Shown: piece by piece, positions 23,345-35,230 of the stretch | How the letters are laid out: each line of letters opens with the position of its first letter | Position numbering within the stretch: position 1 is the stretch's first letter | Source: Perognathus longimembris pacificus | Lineage: Eukaryota; Chordata; Mammalia; Rodentia; Heteromyidae | Reading direction: 5' to 3' | Assembly (NCBI RefSeq): GCF_023159225.1 | Contig: NC_063174.1 | Coordinates: forward strand, 27,177,983-27,241,982 | Length of the DNA stretch: 64,000 bases | Notes under the pieces: generated by a model | What the model saw: the letters and a program-made list of their open reading frames with translations, nothing else | Told to the model about the DNA's origin: nothing | Database searches by the model: none | Program-made: the position numbers and the translations under genes

Positions 23345-23532
23345 CTTTCCTACCACAAGGTGAATGACAGTAGACTCCCCCTATGCTCTGGCCATGATGT
23401 ACCACCACAGGCACAAAAGCAACTGAGTCACTCCTCCACCAACTGAAACCACCAAGACAATACTCAAACCTTTTCTTTGCCTAAGTTAATTTGTCTTCAG
23501 TATTTGTTACAGTAACAGAAAGCTGCTAACAC
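23345..23532 (+). mobile_element. MaLR-type LTR, 3' part
   Basis: 'ggccatgatgtaccaccaca', 'ggcacaaaagcaactgagtc', 'gtatttgttacagtaacaga' and 'aagctgctaac' fit the 3' half of the same LTR group as 5274-5635. The 5' half is absent or unrecognisable. Confidence 0.65.
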
Positions 23533-23534
23533 TG

Positions 23535-24205
23535 TATAATAAACCTACATGTACCCAATACAACAAATAGCAATCCATCTCAATCCACATCCCAAGCTGC
23601 TTCCTCTCAACTCCCCCTGCCACCACCTCTTCCACCAATTCACACACAAGCACTACTCCACTAAGTTACTCCAAGTGGATCACAGCTGCTTCATCTTTTT
23701 GTCTTCTATAAGCCTTGTGTATCTGTAAAGGATAGCTTTTTCTAATACAACTACTATGCCATCATTACATCTAAGAAAGTTGATAGTAATTCCTAATTAT
23801 CATCGGTTGTCCAAGACATTAAAATCCCATGTCATATGATATGGGAAAGAATTTGTCATTTGTTTTAAAAATAATCTTATTTAAATTATAATGTGATATA
23901 CTTACTGAATTTGGGGACACTAAGTTCAAGACCTTCTTCCTTAGTAAGAATGGAGATTAAAAAGTGTAATATACAAAAAATATTTTTAATTTATAAATGA
24001 ATCATTCTTATACTCTTACTTCCTTATGGTCAAATGTAGATATATTGAAACATTATACTTTTTATGTTTCCCATTCATTATTTAGTGTCATGATTATAAA
24101 CTACCTAAATCATGCTGCATTTAACTAGGAATATTTTGAAAGACCCAATACTTGAATAGTAACTAGGAATGTTTTGGGAGACTCTCCTGTGGAGAATAAA
24201 AAAGT
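23535..24205. other. Unique non-coding stretch
   Basis: AT-rich; nothing recognised. Confidence 0.45.
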
Positions 24206-24210
24206 AATGT

Positions 24211-24466
24211 AGCTGAGTGTTGGAGGCTCATACTTCTAATCCTAGCTGCTCAGGAGGTTGTGATCTGAAGGTCACAGTTCCAAGCCAGCTCAAGGCAGGA
24301 AAGTCCATGAGACTCTTATTTCCAACTAACCATAAAAATGTTGCAAGTGGAGCTCTTGCTCATGTGATAGAATGCCAGCCTTGTGCAAAAATGCCCAGAC
24401 ACTGAGTTTGAGTCCCAGTACCAGTGTGTGCCTGACACACAGATGTGCAGAAAAAAAGAAAAAAAT
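24211..24466 (+). mobile_element. 7SL-headed SINE with tRNA-like tail
   Basis: Head 'ggctcatacttctaatccta' and 'gctgctcaggaggttgtgat', middle 'gtccatgagactcttatttc', tail 'cttgctcatgtgatagaatg' and 'gagtttgagtcccag', then an A-rich end. Confidence 0.8.
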
Positions 24467-24724
24467 GTAAGGATTCTGGTCTTGGCAGACTTCAGGATTT
24501 GGGAAAAGGAGTCTGGCAGCCATGACAACAGAAAGGAATGATGACAGAGAAATAGCCTCTTTCTGTATCATACCACCTTGACCTTCACTTCATTACTTCC
24601 CAAGAGCTTGATTGATTCTAACAGGATAATTCCATGAATGCTCATATATCCTATGCCAATAATAGACCTCCTCTACCGGGAAGGCTGTTTGCTTTGACTG
24701 AAGTCACCTTCAGGGAAAGGGGAT

Positions 24725-24780
24725 GCAACATAAATAAACAGGGGAAAAGGACGCACGTGGATAAGCAGGGGAAAAGGAGA
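24725..24780. repeat. Imperfect 27-bp direct repeat
   Basis: 'ataaacaggggaaaaggacg' is followed by 'ataagcaggggaaaaggaga'. Together with an AATAAA near 24975 this could be decayed LTR sequence, but I see no element ends. Confidence 0.55.
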
Positions 24781-25049
24781 CAACACCCACACAACTAGAT
24801 GAGCCAAATCAAACCTGTCCATCAATGACCAATGTCGAAGCCACACTATCATTTCTTGAACCTTCACTGTCACCCTAGCCATACTCCATCTCTCCAAAGC
24901 CCATCTTTCCAAGAAGGGAGGGGCTTTCATGCCAGACCTCTGATCCTCCTCCCTCCAAAACATCTCTTCTGTGAATAAATTACTAGACCTTCAAGAAATG
25001 CCAAAATCTGACATTTTCCAGAATATTTCTCTCTCCCAGCTTCACATGC

Positions 25050-25280
25050 AGACACTCAAATATTTTCTGTGGCTTCCCTTTGCCACAGAGAAAACTTTGA
25101 TATGCTATTCAAGGAACTCTTGGATCAGGCTCTTATTGATCTTTTCAACTTTATTTCCTAACATTCTTCCAGAGGCCCCGGTTGTATGCCGACTGATCTC
25201 CTCACTCATGACCACTAAATATTAGGCCATTGCATTGCAACTTAGCATCTATGTCTTGTTCTCTGGCCTAAAGAAGGTGG
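25050..25280 (+). mobile_element. L2-type LINE relic
   Basis: 'ttgccacagagaaaactttg', 'tggatcaggctcttattgat' and 'cattcttccagaggccc' follow the L2 3' region in order. Confidence 0.5.
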
Positions 25281-25297
25281 GAGCCCTCTACATCTTT

Positions 25298-25541
25298 CTT
25301 TTTCTTTTTTTTTTTTTTGTCAGTTGTGGGGCTTGAACTCAGGGCATGTGCATTGTCTCTGAGATCTTTTGCTCAAGGTTAGAACTCTACCACTTGGAGT
25401 CCCAGTGCCACTTCTGGTTTTCTGGCTGTTAGAGATAAGAGTCTCACAGACTTTCCTACCTTGGATGGCTTTGAACTGTGATCTTCAAATCTCAACCTCC
25501 TGAGGAGCTAGGATTACAACATGAGCCACCAGCACTCAGCT
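25298..25541 (-). mobile_element. 7SL-headed SINE with tRNA-like tail
   Basis: Reversed element: poly(T), then 'gggcttgaactcagggca', 'ctcaaggttagaactctacc', 'gagtctcacagactttccta', 'aggagctaggattacaac'. The 11-bp direct repeat TCTACATCTTT at 25287-25297 and 25542-25552 is its target duplication. Confidence 0.9.
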
Positions 25542-25559
25542 TCTACATCTTTTAACTTC

Positions 25560-26280
25560 AACAAGCATGAGGTGATTCCACTGTGTGCAACAAAATCCTT
25601 TCCCAATATGCTGTCCCTAAATACTAATGTTTAATGCTGGTGATGCCAGAGTGAATAATAATAAAAGCTTTGCCCGTCAGTGACAAAGAGGCCAGTGGAA
25701 GAAATGCATCAATAAAGAAATATAAATACAGTAAGGTTCTATTATGGAAGGTCTAGGAATTCCGATGGAAGAACCCACACTCCCTGGCAGGTTCTGGGAG
25801 GGCTAAGAGGATAGAAGGGAAGGTTTACAGGACAAACAAAGAGGAAAGAGCCTCTCTGTTTCTTAAAACTCTATAATCCCCCAAATAGGTCTTCTTCCCC
25901 AAATATTTCTTATTCTTAATCCCCTAGTCAAAGCCAGGAAGCATATGTCTAAGGAAATAAATAAGCATATGTCTATTTTTACAAAAGTTTAATTTTGAAG
26001 ACACATAAAGTAAAAGGAAGGTATAAGAAGAAAATATAGTCAACCTAATTATTTTGCAAATCAAAACATTTTTATTGAGCTCTTGTTATATAAAAATTCA
26101 ACATAATACTGTCCCTGCCTCAAGGTAGGTATTTGTTCAAATGCTGTGTATCTGAGAAACTTTTTATAAAAGCATGGAAAAGTAAACAACAAAAGACTTG
26201 ACAGTTTAACATACAATCAAACATCAAAATAAATGTGGTTATAATAATTCTTTTTATTTCTGTTTCTTTTTTTCTTTCTC
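25560..26280. other. Unique non-coding stretch
   Basis: Nothing recognised with confidence. The right end is a CTTT/CTTC-rich tract at about 26255-26320. Confidence 0.45.
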
Positions 26281-26330
26281 CTTACTCTTCCTTCTTTCTC
26301 TTCTTCTTTCCTTCTCTCTAGAATGATTAC

Positions 26331-26584
26331 AGCCAGGTGTGAGTAGTTCACACCTGTAATCCTAGCTACTCAGGAGGCTGAAATCTGAGGATTGTGGTTC
26401 AAAGTCAGTGCAGGTAGGAAAGTTTGTGAGACTCTTATCTACAATTAAGCATCAAAAAAAGCCAGAAGCAGAGCTGTGTTTCAAGTGGTAGAGTGTCATC
26501 CTTGAGCAAAAAAGTTCAGGGAAAAGGCCCAGGCCCTGTGTTCAAGCTCCAAGACTGGCTCAAAAAAAAAAAAAAAAAAAAAAA
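26331..26584 (+). mobile_element. 7SL-headed SINE with tRNA-like tail
   Basis: A well-preserved copy: 'gccaggtgtgagtagttcac', 'ctgtaatcctagctactcag', 'gtttgtgagactcttatcta', 'aagtggtagagtgtcatcc', 'ggccctgtgttcaagctcc', then about 24 A residues. Confidence 0.9.
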
Positions 26585-26765
26585 GATCAGTTTACAATGT
26601 GTGAGTCAGGGTAAACAATAGAGAGGCTACATGTACCGAATACTTTTGCTAAAGCTAAAAGCTGAAGGATGGAAGTTCAAGGTTAGTAAATAAATTATTT
26701 GGCTGAAGTAGTATACTATAGGAGGGACAGGTCAAATAAAGGAACTGATAACATAGCTAGAGGTC

Positions 26766-26860
26766 ACTCTGTTCATAGCCCCAGCTGGCCTTAAATTCAA
26801 AATTCTCCTGCTTCAGCCTCCTGAGTCCTGGGATTAGAAGCATGCAAAACCATGTCTGGC
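26766..26860 (-). mobile_element. B1-type SINE fragment
   Basis: Reversed: 'tcatagccccagctggcctt', 'cttcagcctcctgagtcctg', 'ggattagaagcatgcaaaac'. Confidence 0.65.
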
Positions 26861-27265
26861 AAGGCTCACGTTTGAGGATACCATACGTACACCCACAAAG
26901 AAGATAACAAGCTACTCATTGAGCAACTACTACAAACAGTACTCATTTTGTCTAAATTTTTTTCAGTTAAGGTCACAGGGGACTCTTAGAAGTTTAGTAG
27001 TTGGTTTTATGTCATCCTAGGGATATTCATGTGCCAAGGAGAGCTATAGCTCCTGACCTCCAGGGCTAAGACTATAGTATCAAGAGAATTAGTAGAAGAG
27101 TGAACTAAATCCAAACTCTGGACTCCAACAGAGTCAAGGATCAACATTCACTATACCTCTGCTTCTATTTGCACCAAAATAGAAAACACAGACCAAAAAT
27201 TAGAAAAGTTCACTCCTTATTTCCATTTTTCCATTTTATGAAGCTTTATTTCTTTCTTTTATTTT

Positions 27266-27348
27266 GGTAAGGTTGCTACTAGGGGTTATACTCATGGTAT
27301 TGTGATTGCTAGGCAGGCACTCTACCACTTGAGTCACACCTCCAGCCA
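27266..27348 (-). mobile_element. ID-type SINE
   Basis: Reversed ID unit: 'taggggttatactcatggta', 'gctaggcaggcactctacca', 'cttgagtcacacctccagcc'. A T-rich run lies to the left. Confidence 0.7.
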
Positions 27349-27364
27349 TTCGTGTAGTTTTGAT

Positions 27365-27528
27365 GTCAGTAATTCATGACCCTGCCCATTAGAATCACCC
27401 ACTAGGCTTTGAAAAAATGCACATGCTCTGGACCCAATCCCAGAGAATGGACTGGAAGCCCAGACATCCATTTAAAAATATATATATATTCCCCTAGGGA
27501 TCCAGGTGCTTAGCCAGAGTGAAGAACT
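27365..27528 (+). mobile_element. MER5A-like hAT element
   Basis: 'cattagaatcacccactagg', 'gctctggacccaatcccaga', 'cagacatccatttaaaaata' and the closing 'ccaggtgcttagccagagtg' follow a MER5A-type non-autonomous hAT element in order. An (AT)n run has grown in its 3' part. Confidence 0.7.
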
Positions 27529-27654
27529 TGACATAGATATTTAATAGTCCAAACATATAGATAAACACCTTGCCTAAGACCTAAATGAAGCCCACATGCA
27601 CACACTTCATTCCACCAGCAACCTAGACAGAGAATCTAATGATGGCAGTAATGA

Positions 27655-27835
27655 TATTGCTATATGAAATACCTTTTATTGATGGCCTGTCCTCTACCCT
27701 GGCACTATGCTCATTGTTTTTATATGTACTTTCTAATTTAATTATCACAAAAATATGTTGAAGAAAGAACTTTCAATATTACTAGCTTCAGAGTCACAAA
27801 GTGAGACAGAACAGCAGAAATCTAACAACCATATT
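27655..27835 (-). mobile_element. MIR relic
   Basis: Reversed order: 'ccctggcactatgctcattg', 'taatttaattatcacaaaaa', 'gcttcagagtcacaaagtga', 'gaaatctaacaacc'. Confidence 0.55.
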
Positions 27836-27839
27836 CATC

Positions 27840-29640
27840 TAAAATAAAAGCTTTTAATATATCTACTTCACTACCCTGTCTCCCAAATTTAAGGATATCC
27901 ATTAATTCACTAAATATTAACTTGAACATCATCTATATGCCTGACAGGGCATCCTTAATCACATGCAGTATAAATCAATATTCACATATTCCAAAACAAG
28001 AGCATATTTTTTGAGGACTAAATGATAAAATTTGTCAGAAGCTGTACCAAATAGGCTGAAAATAGAACAAACAACAGGTTTTGTTACCCAGCAACTAAAT
28101 AAGGTAAAGATTTTTCTATCAGAGAATTATATTTGTCTGGAGAGGGGGAAAAAGCAGAGCAGGTCATAGGAAGGAAAACCAAGACATGAGGCTCTAGAAA
28201 AAAACCTCTGACACTGGTTCCTAAGGGCCTTGGCTCCCCACTCTGAATCTCTCGCAACCTTGCTTATTTCCAGGAGCTAAAGTTAATCATCAGATTATCT
28301 CACTGTTAACCTTCAAATAGAAGCTCCACACTCAAGATATTTAAAGACTACCAAATGTCATTTAGTATGGATTACTTTTCAATATACTTTTCCATAAAAA
28401 TATCCAAGTGTCCCCAAAGAAGAATGTTTTCAAAAGAGCGAATCACTGTTTCCCTTCTTACATTTACATTTTCAGTGGTGTATATTAATCTTTTGAGAGC
28501 CATACAGACCACTGAAAATCTAAGGAAATTTACAAAGGCTTGCGGGAAAAATGCCCAGCAATCCATGCATAAAACCTTTGATTATAATCCCTCATCAATT
28601 CTGCTACTCCAATTTTTCCTTTTGCAATTTTTTTTTAATTGAAGAGTTAGACTAGGGGTGTGGTTCATATGGCAGACACTTGCCTAAGTCTCTGGTACTA
28701 TGAAGTCAAAGTGGGGCTGTTGGAGAGAATAATCCTTTCATACCCTACGGGTTATTTAATAAGAGAGAGATGCTCTTCATTCCAATTGGGCTCACTTATA
28801 GTTTAATAATATTATTTTCATTGCTAGGATATGTATTTTATTTGAATATAAATATATTATCAATTATCAGCACACTTTCAGTTATCATCAGTGCATATAC
28901 CATAAATGACTTGCTGTCCAATGCATGGTTATCACCTAGATGCCAGTCAGAACTGAACTGATCATCACAAGAGATTTGAGCCCCAGTTTATGAGGATGAC
29001 TCCAAAAGGAGAAAACTTATGCTCTGGAAAATCTGACAAGATACCAGACAAAAAGGACTAGGGTTCACTGACCAGTCTCTAGTCCCTAAGAAGACCTGGG
29101 TTGGGGATGAAGACAAAGCACCTGTCCTGGGTATACGAAGCAGAAAATGTATTAAAGTATTAGGCCAAATATTAATCCATAGTCTTAGTGACCCAGATCC
29201 ACAAACTAATATGAAGATAAGGAAAGTGCTTGGTCAAAAGGAAGCAAACAGTTCTCTATACCTGTATGGGATCAAGTACAGAACTAGGCTTTTGACAGAC
29301 ACAGAAGGCCATGAACTTAGAAATTCCTTGCCTACTACTTCATAGTTTCATTCAGTACCTAAAAGGTAGAGAACTGGTGCCATGGTGTCAGATCTTAAAT
29401 GCAGCCTTGGAGCTTATAAATCCTCAGGAACCAGAAGCCAATAAGATTGGGGCAAGTAGTAACCACATTGCACAAGATGTCTTCTGTTCTCCAGAGACTT
29501 GGCATAGTAGTCTACCCAAATATAAAGGATGGAAAGCTAGAATGAAAGTTCAGCCAAATACTTAGATGTTTTGGTCTGTGGAATGTCGAGTAGTGTGAAA
29601 TTTGGAAATTAAACAAAGGAGAGCTCTGGAAAGCTATATT
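27840..29640. other. Unique AT-rich stretch
   Basis: Nothing recognised except a faint ID-like piece near 28650-28700 ('ggtgtggttcatatggcaga', 'cacttgcctaagt'). Frames at 28355-28642 and 29311-29565 have no known domain. Confidence 0.4.
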
Positions 29641-29663
29641 ATTGCTATGCCCCATCAGATTTT

Positions 29664-29879
29664 TTTTTTAATTTTTTTTTATTTTTTGGCCAGTCCTGGG
29701 CCTTGGACTCAGGGCCTGAGCACTGTCCCTGGCTTCTTCCCGCTCAAGGCTAGCACTTTGCCACTTGAGCCACAGCGCCGCTTCTGGCCGTTTTCTGTAT
29801 ATGTGGTGCTGGGGAATCGAACCTAGGGCCTCGTGTATCCGAGGCAGGCACTCTTGCCACTAGGCTATATCCCCAGCCC
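29664..29879 (-). mobile_element. Dimeric ID-like SINE, full length and young
   Basis: Reversed dimer: T-rich tail, 'ccagtcctgggccttggact', 'gctcaaggctagcactttgc', then the ID head 'ggtgctggggaatcgaacct' and 'ggctatatccccagcc'. It is flanked by the 15-bp repeat GCCCCATCAGATTTT (29649-29663 and 29880-29894). It differs from the copy at 36573-36780 at only about three positions outside the T-rich tail. Confidence 0.95.
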
Positions 29880-30069
29880 GCCCCATCAGATTTTGACAGT
29901 CACAATAACCTATTTTCTTGTTAAAGCAAATTCTTCACAATAGGTAAGTCTATATACTGAATCATTTCTCTCATCCCTTTCTCTAAAGCAGAAATGCCAA
30001 GTTAGATCCCATTTGTGCTGAGAGTAGGAAAAAGGGAAGAAAAAATAACCAAGCTTTTTGAGAGTTTTG

Positions 30070-30089
30070 AGAGAGAGAGAGAGAGAGAG
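30070..30089. repeat. (GA)n microsatellite
   Basis: About 20 bases of pure GA. Confidence 0.9.
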
Positions 30090-30240
30090 GGCGAGCCATT
30101 GAAAAAAATACACATTTTCATGTGCCACTTCATTTCTCAATTCACTTAAATGAGGACATTTCCTCTCTTCTCATAAAAGGGCATTCTGAAATGGGACAGT
30201 GACACAGGTAACTAAACCTAAAAGAAGATATTGCCTGTTG

Positions 30241-30516
30241 GTGAAGTGGTGAAATGATGAAGATAATTAATCACCGAGTTTCATGCTGTTTGCTACCTGG
30301 TTGTTAGATGATCTCCAGTGAAGATCAAGAGGCCCTAACCTGTTTGTTGTGACCAACACCTCTTGGAAGTAGCAGCCCCTATAGTTTTGGGGTATATAAG
30401 CAGCCTTCTGAGATGGCTCTGCGATTGCATCTTGAGATCCCAAACTGCAGTCCTGGCACACCAGTACTTACTCACTCAATAAAGTCTTTTTAAAAAATTT
30501 ATCTAATGTGAGTGTT
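30241..30516 (+). mobile_element. LTR-like segment with TATA box and AATAAA
   Basis: The segment has a TATA motif ('gtatataagc', 30392-30401) and an AATAAA signal at 30478-30483, about 85 bases apart, as in the U3-R part of a retroviral LTR. The 13-bp direct repeat ATATTGCCTGTTG brackets it at 30228-30240 and 30517-30529. No clear TG...CA ends fit this repeat, and LTR-like sequence may continue to about 30547 ('ggaccccataaca'). It may be a solo LTR with unresolved ends or a retrocopied short transcript. Confidence is low. Confidence 0.4.
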
Positions 30517-30549
30517 ATATTGCCTGTTGATCGTGGACCCCATAACAAT

Positions 30550-31515
30550 CAGAGTACAGGAGACATTCTATTTGCTACTCAAGATCCAGTATCTCACCTT
30601 CTCCACCCTACTCTCTGCCAACTATAGGACCCTTCAATCTTTGGCTTCCATGGCAGTTAGTCACTGTGGAGCACCTGCAGAAGATGGGAGAAAGGAGAAT
30701 GATATCGAGATACCATACCTCAGCTCTTGCTGTCCTCCACTCCACACAAGGGCTATCAGCCTCTTCCACACAGCCATCTTGCTTTCTTCATGTTTTTCTC
30801 ACTGTCTGTGGGTTCTACCCTTTTCAGCTTCCCTACATCTAATTCATCCCTCCAATTGTCCATTTGAGGCATCCATTTTCTGCCAGGAGCATCTCTTCCT
30901 TGGGCAGGTGGATGGAAACTAATGTCACCTCCAGTGACAATTCTGTTTGCATTGGTGTCAGAATGCATTCATCTTAAGGGTAAAGGGATGGAGCTTATTT
31001 TTTACCCCTAGAGGGCAAGGCTAGAGCTCCCTCTCCCCCAAATCAGTTCCAGAAGTTGGGAATGTAGATATTGTGGGGAGCAAAATAAAATCCACCTCAC
31101 TCAACTAGAAAAAAACAGCAACCAAAAGAAAAATATATAAGGCTGGCATAGAAAGTTTTGAAGCATGGCTTATCTCCATTTGGGGATTTACCCTAATGTA
31201 TTCAGGATATTTTTCTTAATTTTATAATAAAAATATTTAAAACTTAATGTGCACTTTTTATTGGTCAGATTCCCAGTAGAATGAAAATACGATGCTCCAG
31301 CAGCATATCCCAAATCCCAAAAGAGTTAGAGTAGGTCTGCAGGATATTATAACATCCTGCTATCTTTTCTTAAATTCAACTTTTGTTTCTGGTTTTCATA
31401 TAATATATTCAGAGATTTTATGTTCAAATTTGATTGAAGATGGGAGTAGATAGGCATGATTTGTCTTAAGCTATTCATTAAGCACAAATAATAAATGATT
31501 TAACATTTGAAATAC
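30550..31515. other. Unique non-coding stretch
   Basis: No recognisable repeat. The plus-strand frame at 30512-30922 (136 codons) is cysteine- and proline-containing but has no known domain and begins inside the LTR-like segment. Confidence 0.4.
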
Positions 31516-31517
31516 CT

Positions 31518-31732
31518 CTGGACACTGGTTGCTCATGCCTGTAATCCTAGATACTCAGGAGGCTGAGATCTGAGGATCAAGATTCAAAGCCAGCCCAGGC
31601 AGGAAAACCTGGGATGCTTTTATTAAACAACAAATAGCCAGTGGTAGAGCTATGGTTCAAGTAGTAGAGTGCTATTCTTGAGCAGAAAAAGCCAAGCAAA
31701 GGTGCATAGCCCTTGGTTTAAGCCTCAGTGCT

Positions 31733-31735
<3 letters not shown>
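31518..31735 (+). mobile_element. 7SL-headed SINE with tRNA-like tail
   Basis: 'ggttgctcatgcctgtaatc', 'ctcaggaggctgagatctga', 'tatggttcaagtagtagagt', 'ccttggtttaagcctcagt'. A CA/CT microsatellite follows in place of the A tail. Confidence 0.85.
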
Positions 31736-31770
<35 letters not shown>

Positions 31771-31803
31771 CTCTGTCTCTTTCTCTCTCTCACACACACA
31801 CAC
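31735..31803. repeat. Compound (CA)n(CT)n(CA)n microsatellite
   Basis: CA repeats, then CT-rich sequence, then CA again, continuing directly from the SINE tail. Confidence 0.95.
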
Positions 31804-31809
31804 GATGGA

Positions 31810-32580
31810 CTTATTAACATCATATTTATAAACTTGGGAAGATCTAGCTGAAGATATTCATCCAGAAAGGCTTGAAACAAGCATGGTTTACTTAAAACTG
31901 TGGTGAAACCAAGGTGCCCAAACCCCAGCTGGAATAAAGCATCAGTAAATCTATACTTGAGTTCCAAAGCCATGTACAGAGGTCTAAATCAAAGCCCAGA
32001 GGACTCTTAGCAATGTGAATAACAAAAGGCAAGACTATCAGACTCAGTCTAATGTGAAACAATATCAGACTCCTAAAGAAGCTGTCAGCCACACTAATGT
32101 CAGCACATTAGTGACTTAAAGCATTAACTACAGAAATTTCAGTAGCACTTAGAGTAGTTGCTGAAAGCACTATTCAATTGTGCTGTGCTAGGAACAAATG
32201 ATTTAAAAATACAGACATCTGTACTTGACCACAGGAATTGACTACTTTCTCTTTGTCCTCTTAGTAGACATACTATTTTTAGCTTATAGATCCCTTTGTC
32301 TCCTTATCTTTCTACCTGTCCTCTTTTTCTCTTTCTCTTTCTTTTATTTGTTCTCTCTGTGCTGTTTGTCACCCCCCATACACACATACACACAATTCCA
32401 TGGTCATCTTACTTAATCGATTCTTATGTTTCTTGAAAAAAAAAATAGCCTTAATTTAGTTAAGGTAAAATCCACACACACCCATTCAGGAGTGGGAGGG
32501 GCCCTGCTTAGCTCCAAAACTATTCCCTTTACTAGAAGAGCTATTCATCATAAGGGTACTCTGTAGCAGACAAGGGGGAA
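31810..32580. other. Unique non-coding stretch
   Basis: Nothing recognised; a CTTT-rich patch lies at about 32300-32350. Confidence 0.45.
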
Positions 32581-32585
32581 GTCCT

Positions 32586-32658
32586 CCAGGACTCAGAAGA
32601 AAGAAGAGAAAGGAGGGAAGGAGGAGGAAGAAAGGAGGAGGAAGAGGAAGAGGAGGAT
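32586..32658. repeat. Purine-rich (GGAA/GAGGAA)n tract
   Basis: Almost only A and G for over 70 bases. Confidence 0.85.
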
Positions 32659-32721
32659 CCAAACTATGGGAGGGTCTGAATTTTGCCGTTTTGATTTCTT
32701 ATAACTCTAGTAGAGAGGATG

Positions 32722-32885
32722 GGCTTGGAAAGCAGATAGGTTCGTAGCTGTGCCCTCTCTTCATCTCGATTTCCTCACCTGTAACAGGGATAAAGCAACG
32801 CCCACTTTGTAGTGGCTGTGAGTTTTAATGAGCCCATTCATGCTATTGCCTTATAAAGCATACATTGCATACAACTGTCAGATAG
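32722..32885 (+). mobile_element. MIR relic
   Basis: 'ctgtgccctctcttcatctc', 'gatttcctcacctgtaacag', 'gtgagttttaatgagccca' in MIR order. Confidence 0.6.
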
Positions 32886-32889
32886 TGGT

Positions 32890-34650
32890 TGTCATATCTT
32901 TCAGAACTAAATAGCCTAAATCCTTGGTGTGCCAAAGCAAGTTAAAATTCTTACACAGTTTTTTTTTTACTGTGTTTGTTTTAAGTCTCATAAACATTTA
33001 ATCTTTCTTCAATCCTTAAGGATTATTCTGAAAAAAAGTTCAGCCTTACACTGATTATAATCCTACATTGACTCCATACAATATCTATTTTGGTATACTT
33101 TTCTATTAAAAGCTACAGAACTGTCAAGTTCTTAAGTTATTAGCATATGCTGATGTTCCCTTTAATTTTTTTCTTCCCTGATAAGCTCTCTATGCCAGTT
33201 CCTATGCACTGGAGTTTTGTACAGAGTAGTCATTGACAGAGTATAAAAGTTTAAAGAGTAGAGAACTCTAAACAAGAGTGTTACTTATTTTGCCTCCATT
33301 TCCCACATAATATAACTTTGTGGAAGAGGCACCTAAGTACCAATCCCAGAGCTTATCCCCTTCTCTCTCTCCTTCTTGGAAGATAGACCTATGTTACACT
33401 AAGACAGCCACCATAATATTCTATGCTCCCAGCAAATATAATCATAACGTAATAGAAGTCAAGAAGAGTAATAAGGTCATCAGAGACATCTTTATTAAAG
33501 ATTGCACAGGCATGGAGAGAAATTGGAAATACTTTAGTTCCCTAATAAGCATTAGAAAGAAGCCAGTATTTAAGAAAAGGAAGAGGAGGAGCAGAAAAGG
33601 GAGCAAGAGGAGGGAGGAGGATGAAGAGGAGGAGAAAGAGCACTTCAACCAAAGTAATCAGATGACTTGCTTCAATAAGTCCCCAGAGGGGAAATATAAC
33701 ACGTGCAAATATCAGACCATTCATCTGACTTATTCTGAACTCCTCTCTAGATAAGGTTCTCATCAATTCCAAACCTCTCTCTAAATTCTATGCTTCATAA
33801 ACCTAATGAGATTCCTTCCAGCTAGGTAAACTTCCATATTGTCAGAATATCAGTCCAGATATCTATGGGTAAATGACAGAGGATTAGAGCCCACTTTCTC
33901 CTGCAAAACAGCAGCTCCCTTCCCCTTCCTTCCACAGGCCGCTGGGGGAAACTCTCCTTGTCCTGTAGACAGCTTCCATTGCACCCTAGCATAAAATGCA
34001 AGATCACTGAAAGTGTAATAACATTTTGTTTCAGAGTCTTCAGTGGATTTTTTTCACCTGAAAATTCATGTACTCACACCTGCCTTACAGATTAAAACCA
34101 CTACAATTATATGTGCCATCCCATGCTAAGACTTTAGTAGTCACTAATTTTTCCTGACTGAATGGAGCTGATAGAAAATGACATTTGGGCAATCTCAAAT
34201 GAACCTATGACTTGTGAATCTTGATTTTCGCCCAATGCTTTGAGAGCCCAGAAATGTGTACAATTGGGATGAAATGTGTTGGAAAACTGCAGAGAATGAG
34301 ATGGAATGCTCTTTACTAGACCAGCCCAAGCCACATGAAAGTATATGGAAACCCAGCTTGTCCTACGAAAGAGATTATTCCCAACTCGGTGCTACTCAAA
34401 AAGTGTGGCCTTCCCTGATCTTGACTGTGAACTCTTAGCAGTTAATGACAAATAATACAGAAATAGGAAGTAAGCCCTGAGAAACCTTGATACCATATGG
34501 TATTTTGGTACATGAAAGCTTTTTCTAACACCTTTTATTGATTTTGCCAGAGTTTTGACCTATGATTAATTGAAAATCTGGAAACATAAATGGATTTGAG
34601 TAAAGAACCAAGTCATATGAGAAGCATTGACCAAAGCTCTTATTCATGCT
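32890..34650. other. Unique stretch with a purine tract
   Basis: No gene recognised. The plus frame at 33320-33754 (144 codons) is carried by the AGG/GAA-rich tract at about 33575-33640, which codes a K/R/E run, and is best read as low complexity. Confidence 0.45.
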
Positions 34651-34654
34651 TTTG

Positions 34655-34800
34655 GTTCTCATTGGGGTCTCCTGAGGAGCTATGTAAAGTACTGATACCT
34701 GGGCCTCAATGCCATAGCGTCTATTTAATCAGAATAGGATACTGACTGGGCTTTGGGTTTTGCTTAACTCCCAGGTGTTTCTTATATGCAACCAAGTATT
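34655..34800 (+). mobile_element. MER5-type hAT relic
   Basis: 'ctgaggagctatgtaaagta', 'ctgatacctgggcctcaatg', 'tttaatcagaataggatac' and 'ctcccaggtgtttcttatat' match MER5-type elements in order. Confidence 0.6.
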
Positions 34801-35038
34801 TGAAAAATACTTGTCTCATACTAGTTAGGAAATTTGGGGGTATACTTGGAGGTTAAAGAACTGGGAATGCACCTGAAAGTAATTATATATCTTCTGTACT
34901 TGGAAATTTTGAAAAAAAAATCACTGAAATTTATATTACTAAATTAGGTTGTAATTGAGTGTCTCATTATAAACAAGAATAAAATGGGCTAGCATGCTAC
35001 GATATGCATGTAAGGTACAATGTTTAATATAAATATTT

Positions 35039-35228
35039 TGCTGGGCTAGGAATCAAATCCAGGGTTTTATGCCACCAGGCAAGCATTCTACTATTGAACT
35101 ACATCTCAGCCCTTAATTTCAAAGAGACAGGGTCTTGCTACATAACTCAGATATGCTTTGAATTCCCCACCTTCCTGCCTCCACCTCCCAAGTGCTGGGA
35201 TTAAAGGTATGAGCCACCATCCCCAGCT
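35039..35228 (-). mobile_element. B1-ID composite SINE
   Basis: On the minus strand it begins with a B1 unit ('gctggggatggtggctcata', 'cccagcacttgggaggtgga', 'gtagcaagaccctgtctc') and continues into an ID unit ('gggctgagatgtagttcaat', 'agaatgcttgcctgg', 'tttgattcctagcccagc'). This is the ID_B1 layout of rodents. Confidence 0.85.
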
Positions 35229-35230
35229 TT

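Noticed and set aside
30512..30922. Plus-strand 136-codon frame
   Set aside because: It begins inside an LTR-like segment and has no recognisable domain.
33320..33754. Plus-strand 144-codon frame with a Lys/Arg/Glu-rich centre
   Set aside because: The centre is a purine-rich simple repeat, and the flanks have no recognisable domain or splice signals.
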